A DNA stretch of 32,918 nucleotides from Parvibaculum sp. GTDB lineage: Bacteria; Pseudomonadota; Alphaproteobacteria; Parvibaculales; Parvibaculaceae. The stretch is taken from positions 1 to 32,918 of the forward strand of contig JAHBYM010000019.1 of NCBI GenBank assembly GCA_019635975.1, read 5' to 3'. The stretch's first letter is position 1; each line of letters begins with the position of its first letter. The translations under genes were made by a program, and so were the position numbers. A model generated the notes under the pieces. That model made no database searches. It worked only from the letters and a program-made list of their open reading frames with translations, and was not told the origin of the DNA. Of this stretch, positions 23,601 through 32,741 are shown in pieces.

Positions 23601-24134
23601 TCAGCTTCCCGGCAGGACGCGTGTCTGTATCCGCCCGAAAATCATAACGAAGATCGGGAAGACCGCCACCGTCAAAACCATGTGCCGCACCAGTGTCGAC
23701 GGCGGTACGGGCATGCCGTGAAAAATGGAGACAACGGCCCAGGCGAGCGCGCCCGTGAATGCCGCCACAACCAGAAAGCCGAACCAGAACACCGTGAACG
23801 GCGCATTGACCACCAGCATGCGCTGGGAAATCACCACGGCATAAGTAACGACATAGACAAATGCCCAGAGCCCGATAATGCCGCCGGACAACAGGTCGAA
23901 AACGAGCCCGACCGTGAAGACCGCAATCGGCGGAAACATCTCCGGCCGCACGATGGCCCAGTAATATATCGCCATCAGCACGAAAGCCGGCGTCAGCGAC
24001 GAGCCGACAATGCGTCCGAACGGCACGAAGGAAAGCAGAACGCAAACCAGTCCCATCACGAACGGAGCGACAATCGTGAAAATGCGGCCAGCGCGGGAGG
24101 CAGGTGTTGGCGAATAAGGATCGAGACGGACCAT
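23601..24134 (-). CDS. mreD: rod-shape protein MreD
   Basis: This 177-residue inner-membrane protein has five to six helices and the MreD features: PPIAVFTVGLVFDLLSGGIIGLWAFVYVV (about 80-108) and a hydrophobic C-terminus ending FGRIQTRVLPGS. MreD bridges MreC and the RodA/PBP2 complex. The ATG at 24134 lies four bases after the mreC stop and was chosen over an in-frame start at 24185, which lies inside mreC. It retains the canonical position in the operon. Confidence 0.9.
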   Translation of the reverse strand: MVRLDPYSPTPASRAGRIFTIVAPFVMGLVCVLLSFVPFGRIVGSSLTPAFVLMAIYYWAIVRPEMFPPIAVFTVGLVFDLLSGGIIGLWAFVYVVTYAVVISQRMLVVNAPFTVFWFGFLVVAAFTGALAWAVVSIFHGMPVPPSTLVRHMVLTVAVFPIFVMIFGRIQTRVLPGS

Positions 24135-24138
24135 GACG

Positions 24139-25065
24139 CTACTCCGTCCCGCCAGGCGCCACGGCAGCCGTGCCGCTCGCCGCACTGCCGCTGGACGAAG
24201 CCGGCGGGCCTTTCAGCACTTCGGGCGGGTCCTGCCGTTCGACCTGCCAGGGAAACTCGTATTGCAGGACGCGCACGAAATCGAGACGTCCCCGATCTGA
24301 GAATGTCTGAACGCGTAAATTGCCGTCATTCGTTTGAATGACGAGACCGACCGGCAAGCCGGACGGGATCAATCCCCCGTCACCGGATGTCACGACACGG
24401 TCGCCGGGCGAGACGGCGCTGACATTCGTCAGATATTCGAGTTTCGGCCATTCGGTATTGTCGCCCGCCAGCACGGCCTTGTAATGCGCGGGCTCGATCA
24501 CCACCGGAATGCGGCTGTTGAGGTCGGTCAGCAGCAGCACACGGCTGGCCTTCGGGCCGGTCGACACGATGCGCCCGACAAGGCCGTCCGTGTCGACGAC
24601 CGCAAGGCCGCTCTTCGCCCCCTGCTCGCGCCCGACATTCACCAGCACCGTATCGACAAAGGGACCGCCCGCGTCCGAGACGGCGCGCCCGCTGACATAA
24701 TTGATCGAGGGATCGAGCTGAACGTTGAGCAGCGCTTCATACCGCGCGACACGCGCTTCGAGATTGAGCGCCATTTCCTTCCAGGCGAGCAGGCGCGCAT
24801 TCTCGGCCCGCAGCCGTTCGTTCTCGTCGAATACATACGCATATTCGTCGGTACGTTCGATGATGCGTCGTGCGGCGGCGACCGGACGCGACGCGACTTC
24901 GAGGAGCGGCGCGGCCAGGTCGGTGACGACCTGCCGCGCCTGATCGAAGACATAGGTTTCGGCGCGTCCTAGCAAAAGCAGCGCGGCCGCGAGCGTCAAC
25001 ATGAAGACAAGCGAGATTCTGTGGGAGAACTCGCGGAACGGCAGCGCTGTCCGGTTCGAATCCAT
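24139..25065 (-). CDS. mreC: rod-shape protein MreC
   Basis: This 308-residue protein has one N-terminal membrane helix (about 16-34). A coiled coil follows (about 70-115, including EYAYVFDENERLRAENARLLAWKEMALNLEARVARYEALL), then the two six-stranded beta barrels of MreC, with GREQGAKSGLAVVDTDGLVGRI and SGDGGLIPSGLPVGLV. It forms periplasmic filaments that activate PBP2/RodA. The last 30 residues are a low-complexity Pro/Ser/Ala/Gly tail (GPPASSSGSAASGTAAV), a common alphaproteobacterial extension. It starts 80 bp after mreB; the Shine-Dalgarno is weak. Confidence 0.93.
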   Translation of the reverse strand: MDSNRTALPFREFSHRISLVFMLTLAAALLLLGRAETYVFDQARQVVTDLAAPLLEVASRPVAAARRIIERTDEYAYVFDENERLRAENARLLAWKEMALNLEARVARYEALLNVQLDPSINYVSGRAVSDAGGPFVDTVLVNVGREQGAKSGLAVVDTDGLVGRIVSTGPKASRVLLLTDLNSRIPVVIEPAHYKAVLAGDNTEWPKLEYLTNVSAVSPGDRVVTSGDGGLIPSGLPVGLVIQTNDGNLRVQTFSDRGRLDFVRVLQYEFPWQVERQDPPEVLKGPPASSSGSAASGTAAVAPGGTE

Positions 25066-25145
25066 TACAACTTACTGCTCTCTCGCTGCCGGCCGGCCCA
25101 CCTTGTTCCCGCCTTCCGCGTTCCTCTGGGGAACAGCCGCGCGTC

Positions 25146-26586
<1,441 letters not shown>

Positions 26587-27546
26587 TCAATGGTTTGGAC
26601 GTGACTGGGGCGGCAGTTCCATGACCTCCTGCGCGCGCCCTTCAAGCGCCCCGCGATGGCGTTTGACTGCCTCCACGACGAACTCCATTACGGCGCGAAC
26701 ATGGGCAAGCTGCGCGAGGTCGTTGCGGGCGAGGAGCCACATCTCGAGCGCGCCGAGCATGTCGGGACCGAAAACGCGTTCGAGCCCCTCATCGGCATCG
26801 GCAAGGATGCATGGCAGGGCCGCAAGTCCGAGCCCGCGCCGTGCCGCCTCCGCGCGCGCCGTCACACTGGACGAACGCAGCGCCACCTGCGCCGACTTCT
26901 CGGCGCGCGAGAACCACCACACCGGCCCGAGCGGCGTCTCGCTGCGCGGGAAGCCGATCAGGTCGTGGCCGGCGATATCGGCCATCTGGCGCGGCCGGCC
27001 GCGCTCTTCGAGATAGGCAGGCACCGCGTAGAGCCCGTAGGCCATCTCGCCGACCTTGCGCATCAGCATGTCGCCCTGCGTCGGACGCGCCAGCCGCAGC
27101 GCGACATCGACATCCTTCAGCGGATTGCCGATGCGTGGCGCGGCGCCGGCGGCCGCAAGACGTGGATCCGTGACGATTTCGAGCTCAAGGCCGGGATGAT
27201 CGCGGCGAAAGGACGGAAGCTCCGGCGCCAGCAGGAATGCGGCGACGACATCGCTGGCCGCCAGCCGGACGATGCCCTCGGCGCCACCGCCGGCAGCCGC
27301 GAAATCGCGCGGCAAAGCCGACAGCCGACGGTCGACGGGTTCGAGCGCCTCAACAAGCTTTTCTCCAGCAGTTGTAAGGCGATAGCCGGTTCGCTCGCGC
27401 TCGAACAGGCGCGCGCCGAGGTCGTCTTCGAGCGAGGCGACGCGGCGCAGCACTGTGGTGGTGTTGACGCCGAGCTGCTGACCGGCGCCGGACAGGCTGC
27501 CCGCCGCCGCGACCGCCAGAAAGAACCGTAAATCGTCCCAATTCAT
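26587..27546 (-). CDS. LysR-family transcriptional regulator
   Basis: This 319-residue protein has a winged helix at 2-60 (MNWDDLRFFLAVAAAGSLSG, then NTTTVLRRVASLEDDLGARLFER), the classic LysR HTH. A linker helix and a periplasmic-binding-protein-like effector domain follow, including LRLAASDVVAAFLLAPELPSF and ARRGLGLAALPC. It resembles the GstR/YafC-type subgroup; the inducer and targets are unknown. The ATG at 27546 begins exactly at the family N-terminus; an upstream start (27633) would add an unusual leader. Usually LysR proteins control a divergent neighbour, but here the upstream gene is co-directional. Its promoter region contains a 4-copy TGTCA array. Confidence 0.9.
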   Translation of the reverse strand: MNWDDLRFFLAVAAAGSLSGAGQQLGVNTTTVLRRVASLEDDLGARLFERERTGYRLTTAGEKLVEALEPVDRRLSALPRDFAAAGGGAEGIVRLAASDVVAAFLLAPELPSFRRDHPGLELEIVTDPRLAAAGAAPRIGNPLKDVDVALRLARPTQGDMLMRKVGEMAYGLYAVPAYLEERGRPRQMADIAGHDLIGFPRSETPLGPVWWFSRAEKSAQVALRSSSVTARAEAARRGLGLAALPCILADADEGLERVFGPDMLGALEMWLLARNDLAQLAHVRAVMEFVVEAVKRHRGALEGRAQEVMELPPQSRPNH

Positions 27547-27644
27547 GGGCTTAGCCCCCGCCGAGCGCTCCAAATCCGGGTTTGCGCGAACAGCATAGGG
27601 GGCTTGCATTCTCAAAGAAACGCGAAAAAGCAAAGGTCGATTTG

Positions 27645-27700
27645 CGTATATGCCAGCCGACTGTCATCGAACTGTCAAAAAAATGTCACTGAACTGTCAC
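27645..27700 (-). promoter_or_regulatory. four phased TGTCA repeats (pho-box-like) with a -10 candidate
   Basis: On the plus strand, TGTCA begins at 27662, 27673, 27684 and 27695, exactly 11 bp apart, mostly as CTGTCA. Two adjacent 7+4+7 units match the PhoB pho box CTGTCAT-N4-CTGTCAT. On the minus strand a TATACG hexamer (27650-27645) lies exactly 10 bp beyond the block, the spacing seen at PhoB-activated promoters, and would start LysR mRNA about 92 nt before its ATG. The repeats point away from LysR, which is unusual. The last repeat ends two bases before the antiporter stop region. Confidence 0.5.
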
Positions 27701-27701
27701 A

Positions 27702-28652
27702 TCACGCCAGCAGGAAGCCCACATAGGCCCCGTAGCCGATGAGCAGCAGCAGCGACTCGATGCGCCCGAGCCTGGCACCCGTGAAGGCGAAAAACAGGAA
27801 CACGAGAGTCGCCGCTCCCATGACCCAGATGTCGAAGGAGGCGATATCGGCCGGTACCGTGATCGGCTTGACGACGGCGACCGTGCCGGCGATGCCGAGC
27901 ACATTGAAGATATTGCTCCCCACCACATTACCGATGGCGATCTCGGATTTGCGGCGGAAGGCGGCAAGGACCGAGGTGGCGAGCTCCGGCAGCGAAGTGC
28001 CGACGGCGACGACGGTGAGGCCGATGACCGAGTCGGAGATGCCGAATGTGTCGGCAAGGGTAACCGCGCTGTCGACCAGCAGAGAGGCACCGACGACCAG
28101 CGCGACGAGACCGCCCAGCGCCATGACGAGTTCAACGAGCAGACCGAAACGCGGACCGGCCTGCAGGAAGGCCGCTTCGGCCGCGTGAAGGTCGGCCGTG
28201 CCGTCCTGGCACTTGCGGTCGGCGCGGTAGGTGTAGACGAGATAGGCGGCCAGCAGCAGCAGGAAGACGATGCCGACGCCGCGCGACAGAAAACCGTAGA
28301 CGCAGACGGCGGTCATCGCCGCGGCGGCCATGAGCATCATCGTGCCGTCGCGCTTCAGCGTGCCGCGCTCGACCGTCATCGGCCAGACAAGTCCGGCAAC
28401 GCCGATAATCAGCAGGATATTGGCGATGTTGGAGCCGACGACATTGCCGACCGCGATGCCGGGATAGCCGCGAAAGGCGCCCTCGAGGCTCGCCACGAGT
28501 TCCGGCGACGAGGTGCCGAAACCGACCAGCGTCAGCCCGATCAGAAAGGGGGAAATGCCGAGCCGCGTCGCCAGTCCCGCAGCGCCCTTGACCAGAAACT
28601 CCGCACCGCCGAGCAGCAGCGCCAGACCGAGAACCAGAAACAGCAGCGTCAA
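27702..28652 (-). CDS. CaCA-family Ca2+/Na+ antiporter, YrbG-like, TTG start
   Basis: This 316-residue protein has ten or so helices arranged as two inverted repeats, each with the alpha-repeat signature: GFGTSSPELVASLEGAF (45-61) and VAVGTSLPELATSVLAAF in the second half. The acidic residues in these motifs bind Ca2+. Family members exchange Ca2+ (or K+) for Na+ or H+ at the inner membrane. A TTG at 28652 is taken as the start: AAGGAG lies exactly seven bases upstream and the protein then begins at the first helix as in YrbG. The ATG six codons earlier lacks any ribosome site. In E. coli, yrbG lies near lipid-transport and LPS genes; not so here. Confidence 0.85.
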   Translation of the reverse strand: MTLLFLVLGLALLLGGAEFLVKGAAGLATRLGISPFLIGLTLVGFGTSSPELVASLEGAFRGYPGIAVGNVVGSNIANILLIIGVAGLVWPMTVERGTLKRDGTMMLMAAAAMTAVCVYGFLSRGVGIVFLLLLAAYLVYTYRADRKCQDGTADLHAAEAAFLQAGPRFGLLVELVMALGGLVALVVGASLLVDSAVTLADTFGISDSVIGLTVVAVGTSLPELATSVLAAFRRKSEIAIGNVVGSNIFNVLGIAGTVAVVKPITVPADIASFDIWVMGAATLVFLFFAFTGARLGRIESLLLLIGYGAYVGFLLA

Positions 28653-28778
28653 TCGCCAACTCCTTCGCATTTCGCCGGCCGTGGCGGCGCAAGCGCGCCC
28701 GCCGGACAGGAATGCCGACGATAAATAGAGTGTTCAAGAGGTCGCTGCGAGCCCCGGCCGAAAATAATTCCCGGCGGC

Positions 28779-29981
28779 TCAGCCCGAAACGGGTTTGACG
28801 AGGCCGGCCGCCTGCTTCGCGCGCGCCCGCGCCTCGTCGGCGGTCGCCGCCCGCGCCAGCGCGACACCCATGCGCCGCTTCGCAAAGGCTTCCGGCTTGC
28901 CGAAAAGGCGAACCTCGGTGCCCAGCAGCGCCAGCGCCTGGTCGAGCCCCTCATAGGCAATGCTCTTTTCGTCGCGCCCGCCATAGATGACGGCGCTGGC
29001 GCCCGGCGAAATCATGTCGACCGACACCGGCAGACCGAGCACGGCGCGCGCATGCAGCGCGAATTCGCTTTGATACTGGGTCACGAGCGTCACGAGACCG
29101 GTATCGTGCGGACGCGGGCTGACTTCCGAAAACCACACCTTGTCGCCCTTGACGAAAAGCTCGACGCCGAAAATCCCCCTGCCACCGAGCGCTTCCGTGA
29201 CCTTGCGGGCGATGTCCTGCGCGGCGGCAAGCGCCTTTTCGCTCATCGGCTGCGGCTGCCAGCTCTCGACATAGTCGCCCTTGACCTGGCGATGCCCGAC
29301 CGGGGCGCAGAATTGCGTCTCGATGCCGACGCCGCCGGCGCGTTTCGCCCGCACGGTCAGCAGCGTGATCTCGTAGTCGAAATCGACCATACCCTCGACA
29401 ATGACGCGAGGGCTTTCGACCCTTCCGCCCGACATCGCATGGTCCCAGGCCTTCTGCACACCGCCCGGCGCCTCAAGAAAGCTCTGCCCCTTGCCCGACG
29501 ACGACATGACCGGCTTGACGAAACAGGGAAAGCCGATGCCGCCGTCGATGGCGGCTTTCAACTCGGCAGCGCTGGAAGCAAATGCGTAAGGCGAAACCGG
29601 AAGCCCGAGTTCCTCGGCGGCAAGACGGCGGATGCCTTCGCGGTTCATGGTGAGTTGCGCGGCACGCGCGGTCGGGATCACCTCGGCCAGACCGTCCGCC
29701 TCGATCTTCGCCAGTTCCGCCGTCGCAATCGCCTCGATCTCGGGAACGATGATATGCGGACGCTCTTTTTCGACCAGCGCGCGCAAAGCCCTGGCATCGG
29801 TCATCGCGATCACATGGGCGCGATGCGCCACCTGTTGCGCCGGCGCGTCGGCATAGCGGTCGACCGCAATCACTTCGACGCCGTAGCGCTGCAATTCGAT
29901 GGCGACTTCCTTGCCGAGCTCGCCCGAGCCCAGCAGCATGACCCGCGTGGCCGACGGGGAAAGCGGCGTACCGATGCGCAT
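28779..29981 (-). CDS. purT: formate-dependent phosphoribosylglycinamide formyltransferase
   Basis: This 400-residue ATP-grasp enzyme has the PurT N-terminus [35 protein letters not shown] (13-47), the ATP-grasp core with [14 protein letters not shown] and [25 protein letters not shown] near 270-294. It makes formyl-GAR from GAR, formate and ATP in purine synthesis, an alternative to folate-dependent PurN. Length and motifs match the E. coli enzyme. It is divergent from the ArsR gene, with the operator-bearing 111-bp region between them, so the metal sensor could also touch its expression. No other purine gene is in the window. Confidence 0.95.
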   Translation of the reverse strand: MRIGTPLSPSATRVMLLGSGELGKEVAIELQRYGVEVIAVDRYADAPAQQVAHRAHVIAMTDARALRALVEKERPHIIVPEIEAIATAELAKIEADGLAEVIPTARAAQLTMNREGIRRLAAEELGLPVSPYAFASSAAELKAAIDGGIGFPCFVKPVMSSSGKGQSFLEAPGGVQKAWDHAMSGGRVESPRVIVEGMVDFDYEITLLTVRAKRAGGVGIETQFCAPVGHRQVKGDYVESWQPQPMSEKALAAAQDIARKVTEALGGRGIFGVELFVKGDKVWFSEVSPRPHDTGLVTLVTQYQSEFALHARAVLGLPVSVDMISPGASAVIYGGRDEKSIAYEGLDQALALLGTEVRLFGKPEAFAKRRMGVALARAATADEARARAKQAAGLVKPVSG

Positions 29982-30033
29982 GGAGCCTCCTTGAACCGTT
30001 CAGGGGCGCGGGTCTAGCACGGATCGGCGGGGC

Positions 30034-30079
30034 TTGTGCAGCCCGCAATCTGATGATAACAATTGAACAAGTGTTCAAT
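30034..30079 (+). promoter_or_regulatory. promoter with SmtB/CzrA-type operator for the metal sensor gene
   Basis: ATTGAACA (30062-30069) and TGTTCAAT (30072-30079) are perfect 8-bp inverted arms with a 2-bp spacer, the 12-2-12-like TGAACA/TGTTCA architecture of zinc-responsive ArsR/SmtB repressors. It directly follows a candidate promoter: TTGTGC (30034-30039), 17 bp, TAACAA (30057-30062). Bound repressor would cover the transcription start, so autoregulation is expected. Confidence 0.7.
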
Positions 30080-30092
30080 CGTATGGTTCGTC

Positions 30093-30422
30093 ATGGCCGC
30101 CCCGAAAACCGCCAAATCAGCGCCGCCCCTGCTTGACGACGACAAGACGGTGGAGCTTGCCGACATGTTCAAGATGCTGGGCGACCCGAGCCGCCTGCGC
30201 ATCGTGACGGCGACGCTCGAAGGCCCGCGCGCCGTCGGCGAGATCGCCGCCATGCTCGGCCTCTCGGTCTCGCTGGTCAGCCATCATCTTCGCCTGTTGC
30301 GCGCGACGCGGCTCGTCAGCCCCGAGCGGCGCGGCAAGCAGATTTTCTACCGGGTGCATGACCAGCATGTGGCGCATGTCATTCGCGACATGATCGCTCA
30401 TGTGAACGAGGAGGCGGAATGA
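30093..30422 (+). CDS. ArsR/SmtB-family zinc-type metal sensor repressor
   Basis: This 109-residue winged-helix repressor has LGDPSRLRIV (29-38) and the recognition helix LSVSLVSHHLRLLR (57-70). In the last helix the residues D90-x-H92, ten residues, H103-x2-E106 match the alpha-5 inter-subunit metal site of CzrA/SmtB (D-x-H-x10-H-x2-E/H), which senses Zn(II) or Co(II). There is no N-terminal CxxC-type alpha-3N site and no cysteine, so arsenic or cadmium sensing is unlikely. The ATG at 30093 was chosen; an upstream in-frame TTG (30063) is inside the operator. A zinc-type CDF exporter lies downstream, separated by a foldback element. Confidence 0.9.
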   Translation: MAAPKTAKSAPPLLDDDKTVELADMFKMLGDPSRLRIVTATLEGPRAVGEIAAMLGLSVSLVSHHLRLLRATRLVSPERRGKQIFYRVHDQHVAHVIRDMIAHVNEEAE

Positions 30423-30449
30423 GGGCTGCTGCAACATCCATCGCCTCTT

Positions 30450-30664
30450 TCTTCCCACCCTCCCCTCGGGGAGGGTCGACAATTTGCGAGCGACAAGCGA
30501 GCAAATTTCGGGGCGGGGGCACTGCCGGAAATTCAGACACATTCGATTGCGTGTGCTTCGCTCGGACCGCTGCGCCCCCGCCCCAAACCGCCCTCTTTCC
30601 TCTGCATTTGCAGACAGGCTGCAAAATGGGCGGTTTGACCCTCCCCGAGGGGAGGGTGGGAAGA
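30450..30664. repeat. ~215-bp nested foldback element with 28-bp inverted ends
   Basis: Left arm 30450-30477 and right arm 30637-30664 are exact inverted repeats, each itself containing CCCTCCCC/GGGGAGGG. Inside are AATTTGC/GCAAATT (30481-30507), GGGGCGGGGGC/GCCCCCGCCCC (30510-30520 with 30574-30584), AAACCGCCC/GGGCGGTTT (30585-30593 with 30628-30636) and TTTGCAG/CTGCAAA (30607-30625). Almost the whole element can pair into a branched structure. No coding sense. It lies between the sensor and exporter genes. It looks like a REP/MITE-type interspersed element, recognised by structure only. Confidence 0.75.
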
Positions 30665-30692
30665 GATGCCGAGGCCGGATGGAAGCAATGAC

Positions 30693-31601
30693 ATGACCAC
30701 ACATCAACATCACGGGCATAGCCACCACGACCACAGCCACGCCAATGAACGCCGCGTGTTCCTCGCCATGTGGCTGACCGGCACCTTCATGGTGGTGGAA
30801 TTCATCGGCGGCGTGTTGTCGGGCTCGCTGGCGCTGATCGCTGATGCCGGACACATGCTGACCGACACCGGCGCGCTGATGCTGGCATGGCTCGCAACGC
30901 GGCTGGCGCGCAAGCCCGCCGACATCGCCCGCTCCTATGGCTATGGACGCGCCGAAACGCTGGCGGCCTTCACCAACGGCATCGTGATGCTGGGCCTTGT
31001 CGCCTGGATCCTCTTCGAGGCGGCGACGCGCATCATGGAACCGCGCGACATCCTGGCCGGGCCGATGCTTGCCGTCGCCATTGCCGGGCTTGCCGTCAAC
31101 ATCGCGGCGCTGAAGCTGCTGCATGGCGGCGACGGCAACCTCAACATGCGCGGCGCGACGCTGCATGTGATGGGCGACCTATTAGGCTCGGTCGCCGCCA
31201 TCACCGCCGCCATTGTCATCCTGACGACCGGCTTCACGGCGATCGACCCCATCCTCTCGGTACTGGTGGCGCTGCTGATCCTCAGAAGCGCCGCGTCGAT
31301 TATCCGCGAGGCCGCCCACATCCTGATGGAAGGCGCGCCCGAAGATGCGCGCGGCGGCGACATCGCCCGCGACCTGATGGCCGAGGTGCCCGGGCTTGCC
31401 GACGTGCATCACGTCCATGCCTGGTCGCTGAGCCCCGAACGCAAGGTGGCGACGCTGCATGCCCGCCTCGCGCCCGGCACCGACGCCGGCGCGGCGCTGG
31501 CCGCCATCAAGGCGCGGCTGGCGGCGAAGTTCGGCATCGGCCATGCGACGGTGCAGATCGAGGCGGCCGATTGCCCGGACGATGCGGGGCACGGGCGCTG
31601 A
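30693..31601 (+). CDS. CDF-family Zn2+/Cd2+/Co2+ exporter
   Basis: This 302-residue protein has six membrane helices. The metal sites are H54-x3-D58 in TM2 and H158-x3-D162 in TM5; the HD-HD set is that of zinc-type CDFs such as ZitB. A His-rich N-terminus (HQHHGHSHHDHSH, residues 4-16) probably gathers metal. The C-terminal cytoplasmic domain has DVHHVHAWSLSPERKVATLHARL. It is a proton antiporter that removes zinc and related ions. The ATG at 30693 follows GGAAG by eight bases. It is probably controlled by the upstream ArsR sensor, although transcription must cross the foldback element. Confidence 0.93.
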   Translation: MTTHQHHGHSHHDHSHANERRVFLAMWLTGTFMVVEFIGGVLSGSLALIADAGHMLTDTGALMLAWLATRLARKPADIARSYGYGRAETLAAFTNGIVMLGLVAWILFEAATRIMEPRDILAGPMLAVAIAGLAVNIAALKLLHGGDGNLNMRGATLHVMGDLLGSVAAITAAIVILTTGFTAIDPILSVLVALLILRSAASIIREAAHILMEGAPEDARGGDIARDLMAEVPGLADVHHVHAWSLSPERKVATLHARLAPGTDAGAALAAIKARLAAKFGIGHATVQIEAADCPDDAGHGR

Positions 31602-31632
31602 AATAACCCGCGCAATTCATGTTGCAGTGCGG

Positions 31633-31638
31633 TATAAT
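31633..31638 (+). promoter_or_regulatory. -10 consensus hexamer before the hydrolase gene
   Basis: An exact TATAAT lies 30 bp before the ATG at 31668, between the exporter stop and the hydrolase start, but no clear -35 stands 16-18 bp upstream. It may be an independent promoter for the hydrolase. Confidence 0.35.
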
Positions 31639-31667
31639 GCCGATAACACGCAAACAGGGGGCCTTTC

Positions 31668-32387
31668 ATGCCGTTTTCGGCCGATAGCGCGCGGACGCTG
31701 CTTTCATGGGCGGGCGAGATCAGGGTGTTCGCCGAGATGGGCGCGCTGGCCCCCGCCCTGCCGGCCCTGCTCAACGCGCCGCGCGGCGACGGCCACGGCG
31801 TGCTGGTGCTGCCGGGCATGCTGACCGGCGACGAGGCGACTTTCGTGATCCGCCGCTATCTCGACCAGCTCGGCTACACGACGCATCCCTGGAAACAGGG
31901 CCACAACTGGGGCCCGAGCCGCGCCCTGCACGACGCGATGCGCGCCCGGCTGCAGGAACTGGCGGCGCGCTACGGACGCCGCATCAGCCTTGTCGGCTGG
32001 AGCCTCGGCGGCATTTATGCGCGCGAACTGGCGCGGGAATATCCGCATCTCGTGCGCCAGGTCGTGACGCTGGGAAGCCCCTTCGCCGCCAACCACGACC
32101 CGGACGGCGACATGAACGGCCACAGCGCCGAACGCGCCATGCGCCGCCGCGTCGCCCCGCCGGTGCCCTGCACCGCGATCTATTCGAAAAGCGACGGCGT
32201 CGTCTCGTGGGAAGATTGCCGCGAGCTCGATGGTCCGCAGACGGAGAATATCGAGGTGACGGCGACTCATATGGGCATGGGCGTCAACCCGCTGGTCCTC
32301 TGGGCGATCGCCGACCGGCTGGCGCAGGCGGAAGGCAAGTGGGCGCCCTTCGACCGCACAGGCTGGCACGGGGTGGTTTACGGGTAG
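31668..32387 (+). CDS. alpha/beta hydrolase (lipase/PGAP1-like fold)
   Basis: This 239-residue protein has VLVLPGMLTGD (46-56, oxyanion-hole strand), the nucleophile elbow GWSLGG with Ser112, an acid in YSKSDGVVSWED near 180 and the catalytic His in ATHMGMG near 200. It lacks a signal peptide and is cytoplasmic. The elbow followed by the helix IYARELAREYPHLVRQVVTLGSPF is typical of lipase- or PGAP1-like esterases acting on lipid-like esters. Substrate unknown. AGGGGG precedes the ATG at a usable distance. It is the last gene of ordinary composition before the AT-richer tail. Confidence 0.85.
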   Translation: MPFSADSARTLLSWAGEIRVFAEMGALAPALPALLNAPRGDGHGVLVLPGMLTGDEATFVIRRYLDQLGYTTHPWKQGHNWGPSRALHDAMRARLQELAARYGRRISLVGWSLGGIYARELAREYPHLVRQVVTLGSPFAANHDPDGDMNGHSAERAMRRRVAPPVPCTAIYSKSDGVVSWEDCRELDGPQTENIEVTATHMGMGVNPLVLWAIADRLAQAEGKWAPFDRTGWHGVVYG

Positions 32388-32396
32388 AACGACAGT

Positions 32397-32741
32397 CTAT
32401 GATTTAGGCAACTCGTCTTCTGAGAATGTATCGAGAAACGTAGGCTCTCGATATGCCGTATTCAGTGACTCGGACCGCTTTCCAAGGTTTGGCTCTATTT
32501 CAACACTGCCCATCACGCCAGAATGCTTCTCATCTATCCAAGATGAAAAAATGATAAGCAGCAGTGAGGGGCTGAACAAAACTATCGACCAAAGAGACAA
32601 CGTCATACCGGTCCAAAAACGCCAACCCTCCCATATCCCTTTTTGATAACCAGTGTATATCGCTCCCCCAACGAAGAAACATACGACTAAAAATCCCCAG
32701 AGGTATCCGGCGCCTCTAAGAATCAAAGCAAAGAACTTCAT
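32397..32741 (-). CDS. orphan small membrane protein in AT-rich tail
   Basis: This 114-residue protein has two hydrophobic helices (about 10-30 and 44-67), then a polar cytoplasmic tail with EIEPNLGKRSESLN and an acidic end (DTFSEDELPKS). I do not recognise a family. The ATG at 32741 has GGAGG seven bases upstream, so the longer reading from 32801 was rejected. Base composition is clearly more AT-rich than everything before it, which suggests a recently acquired gene. It faces the hydrolase gene tail to tail with nine bases between the stops. Function unknown. Confidence 0.6.
   Translation of the reverse strand: MKFFALILRGAGYLWGFLVVCFFVGGAIYTGYQKGIWEGWRFWTGMTLSLWSIVLFSPSLLLIIFSSWIDEKHSGVMGSVEIEPNLGKRSESLNTAYREPTFLDTFSEDELPKS

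Noticed and set aside
21737..23647. 636-codon open frame on the plus strand
   Set aside because: It mirrors mrdA, which has all PBP2 catalytic motifs; the plus frame has no recognisable motif and no ribosome site.
27661..27700. Short phased repeats as a mini CRISPR array
   Set aside because: Repeat unit is 5-7 bp with 4-6 bp spacers, far too short for CRISPR; no cas genes are present.
28748..28779. Imperfect GC hairpin overlapping the purT stop as a terminator
   Set aside because: Pairing is interrupted and no U-tract follows on the minus strand.
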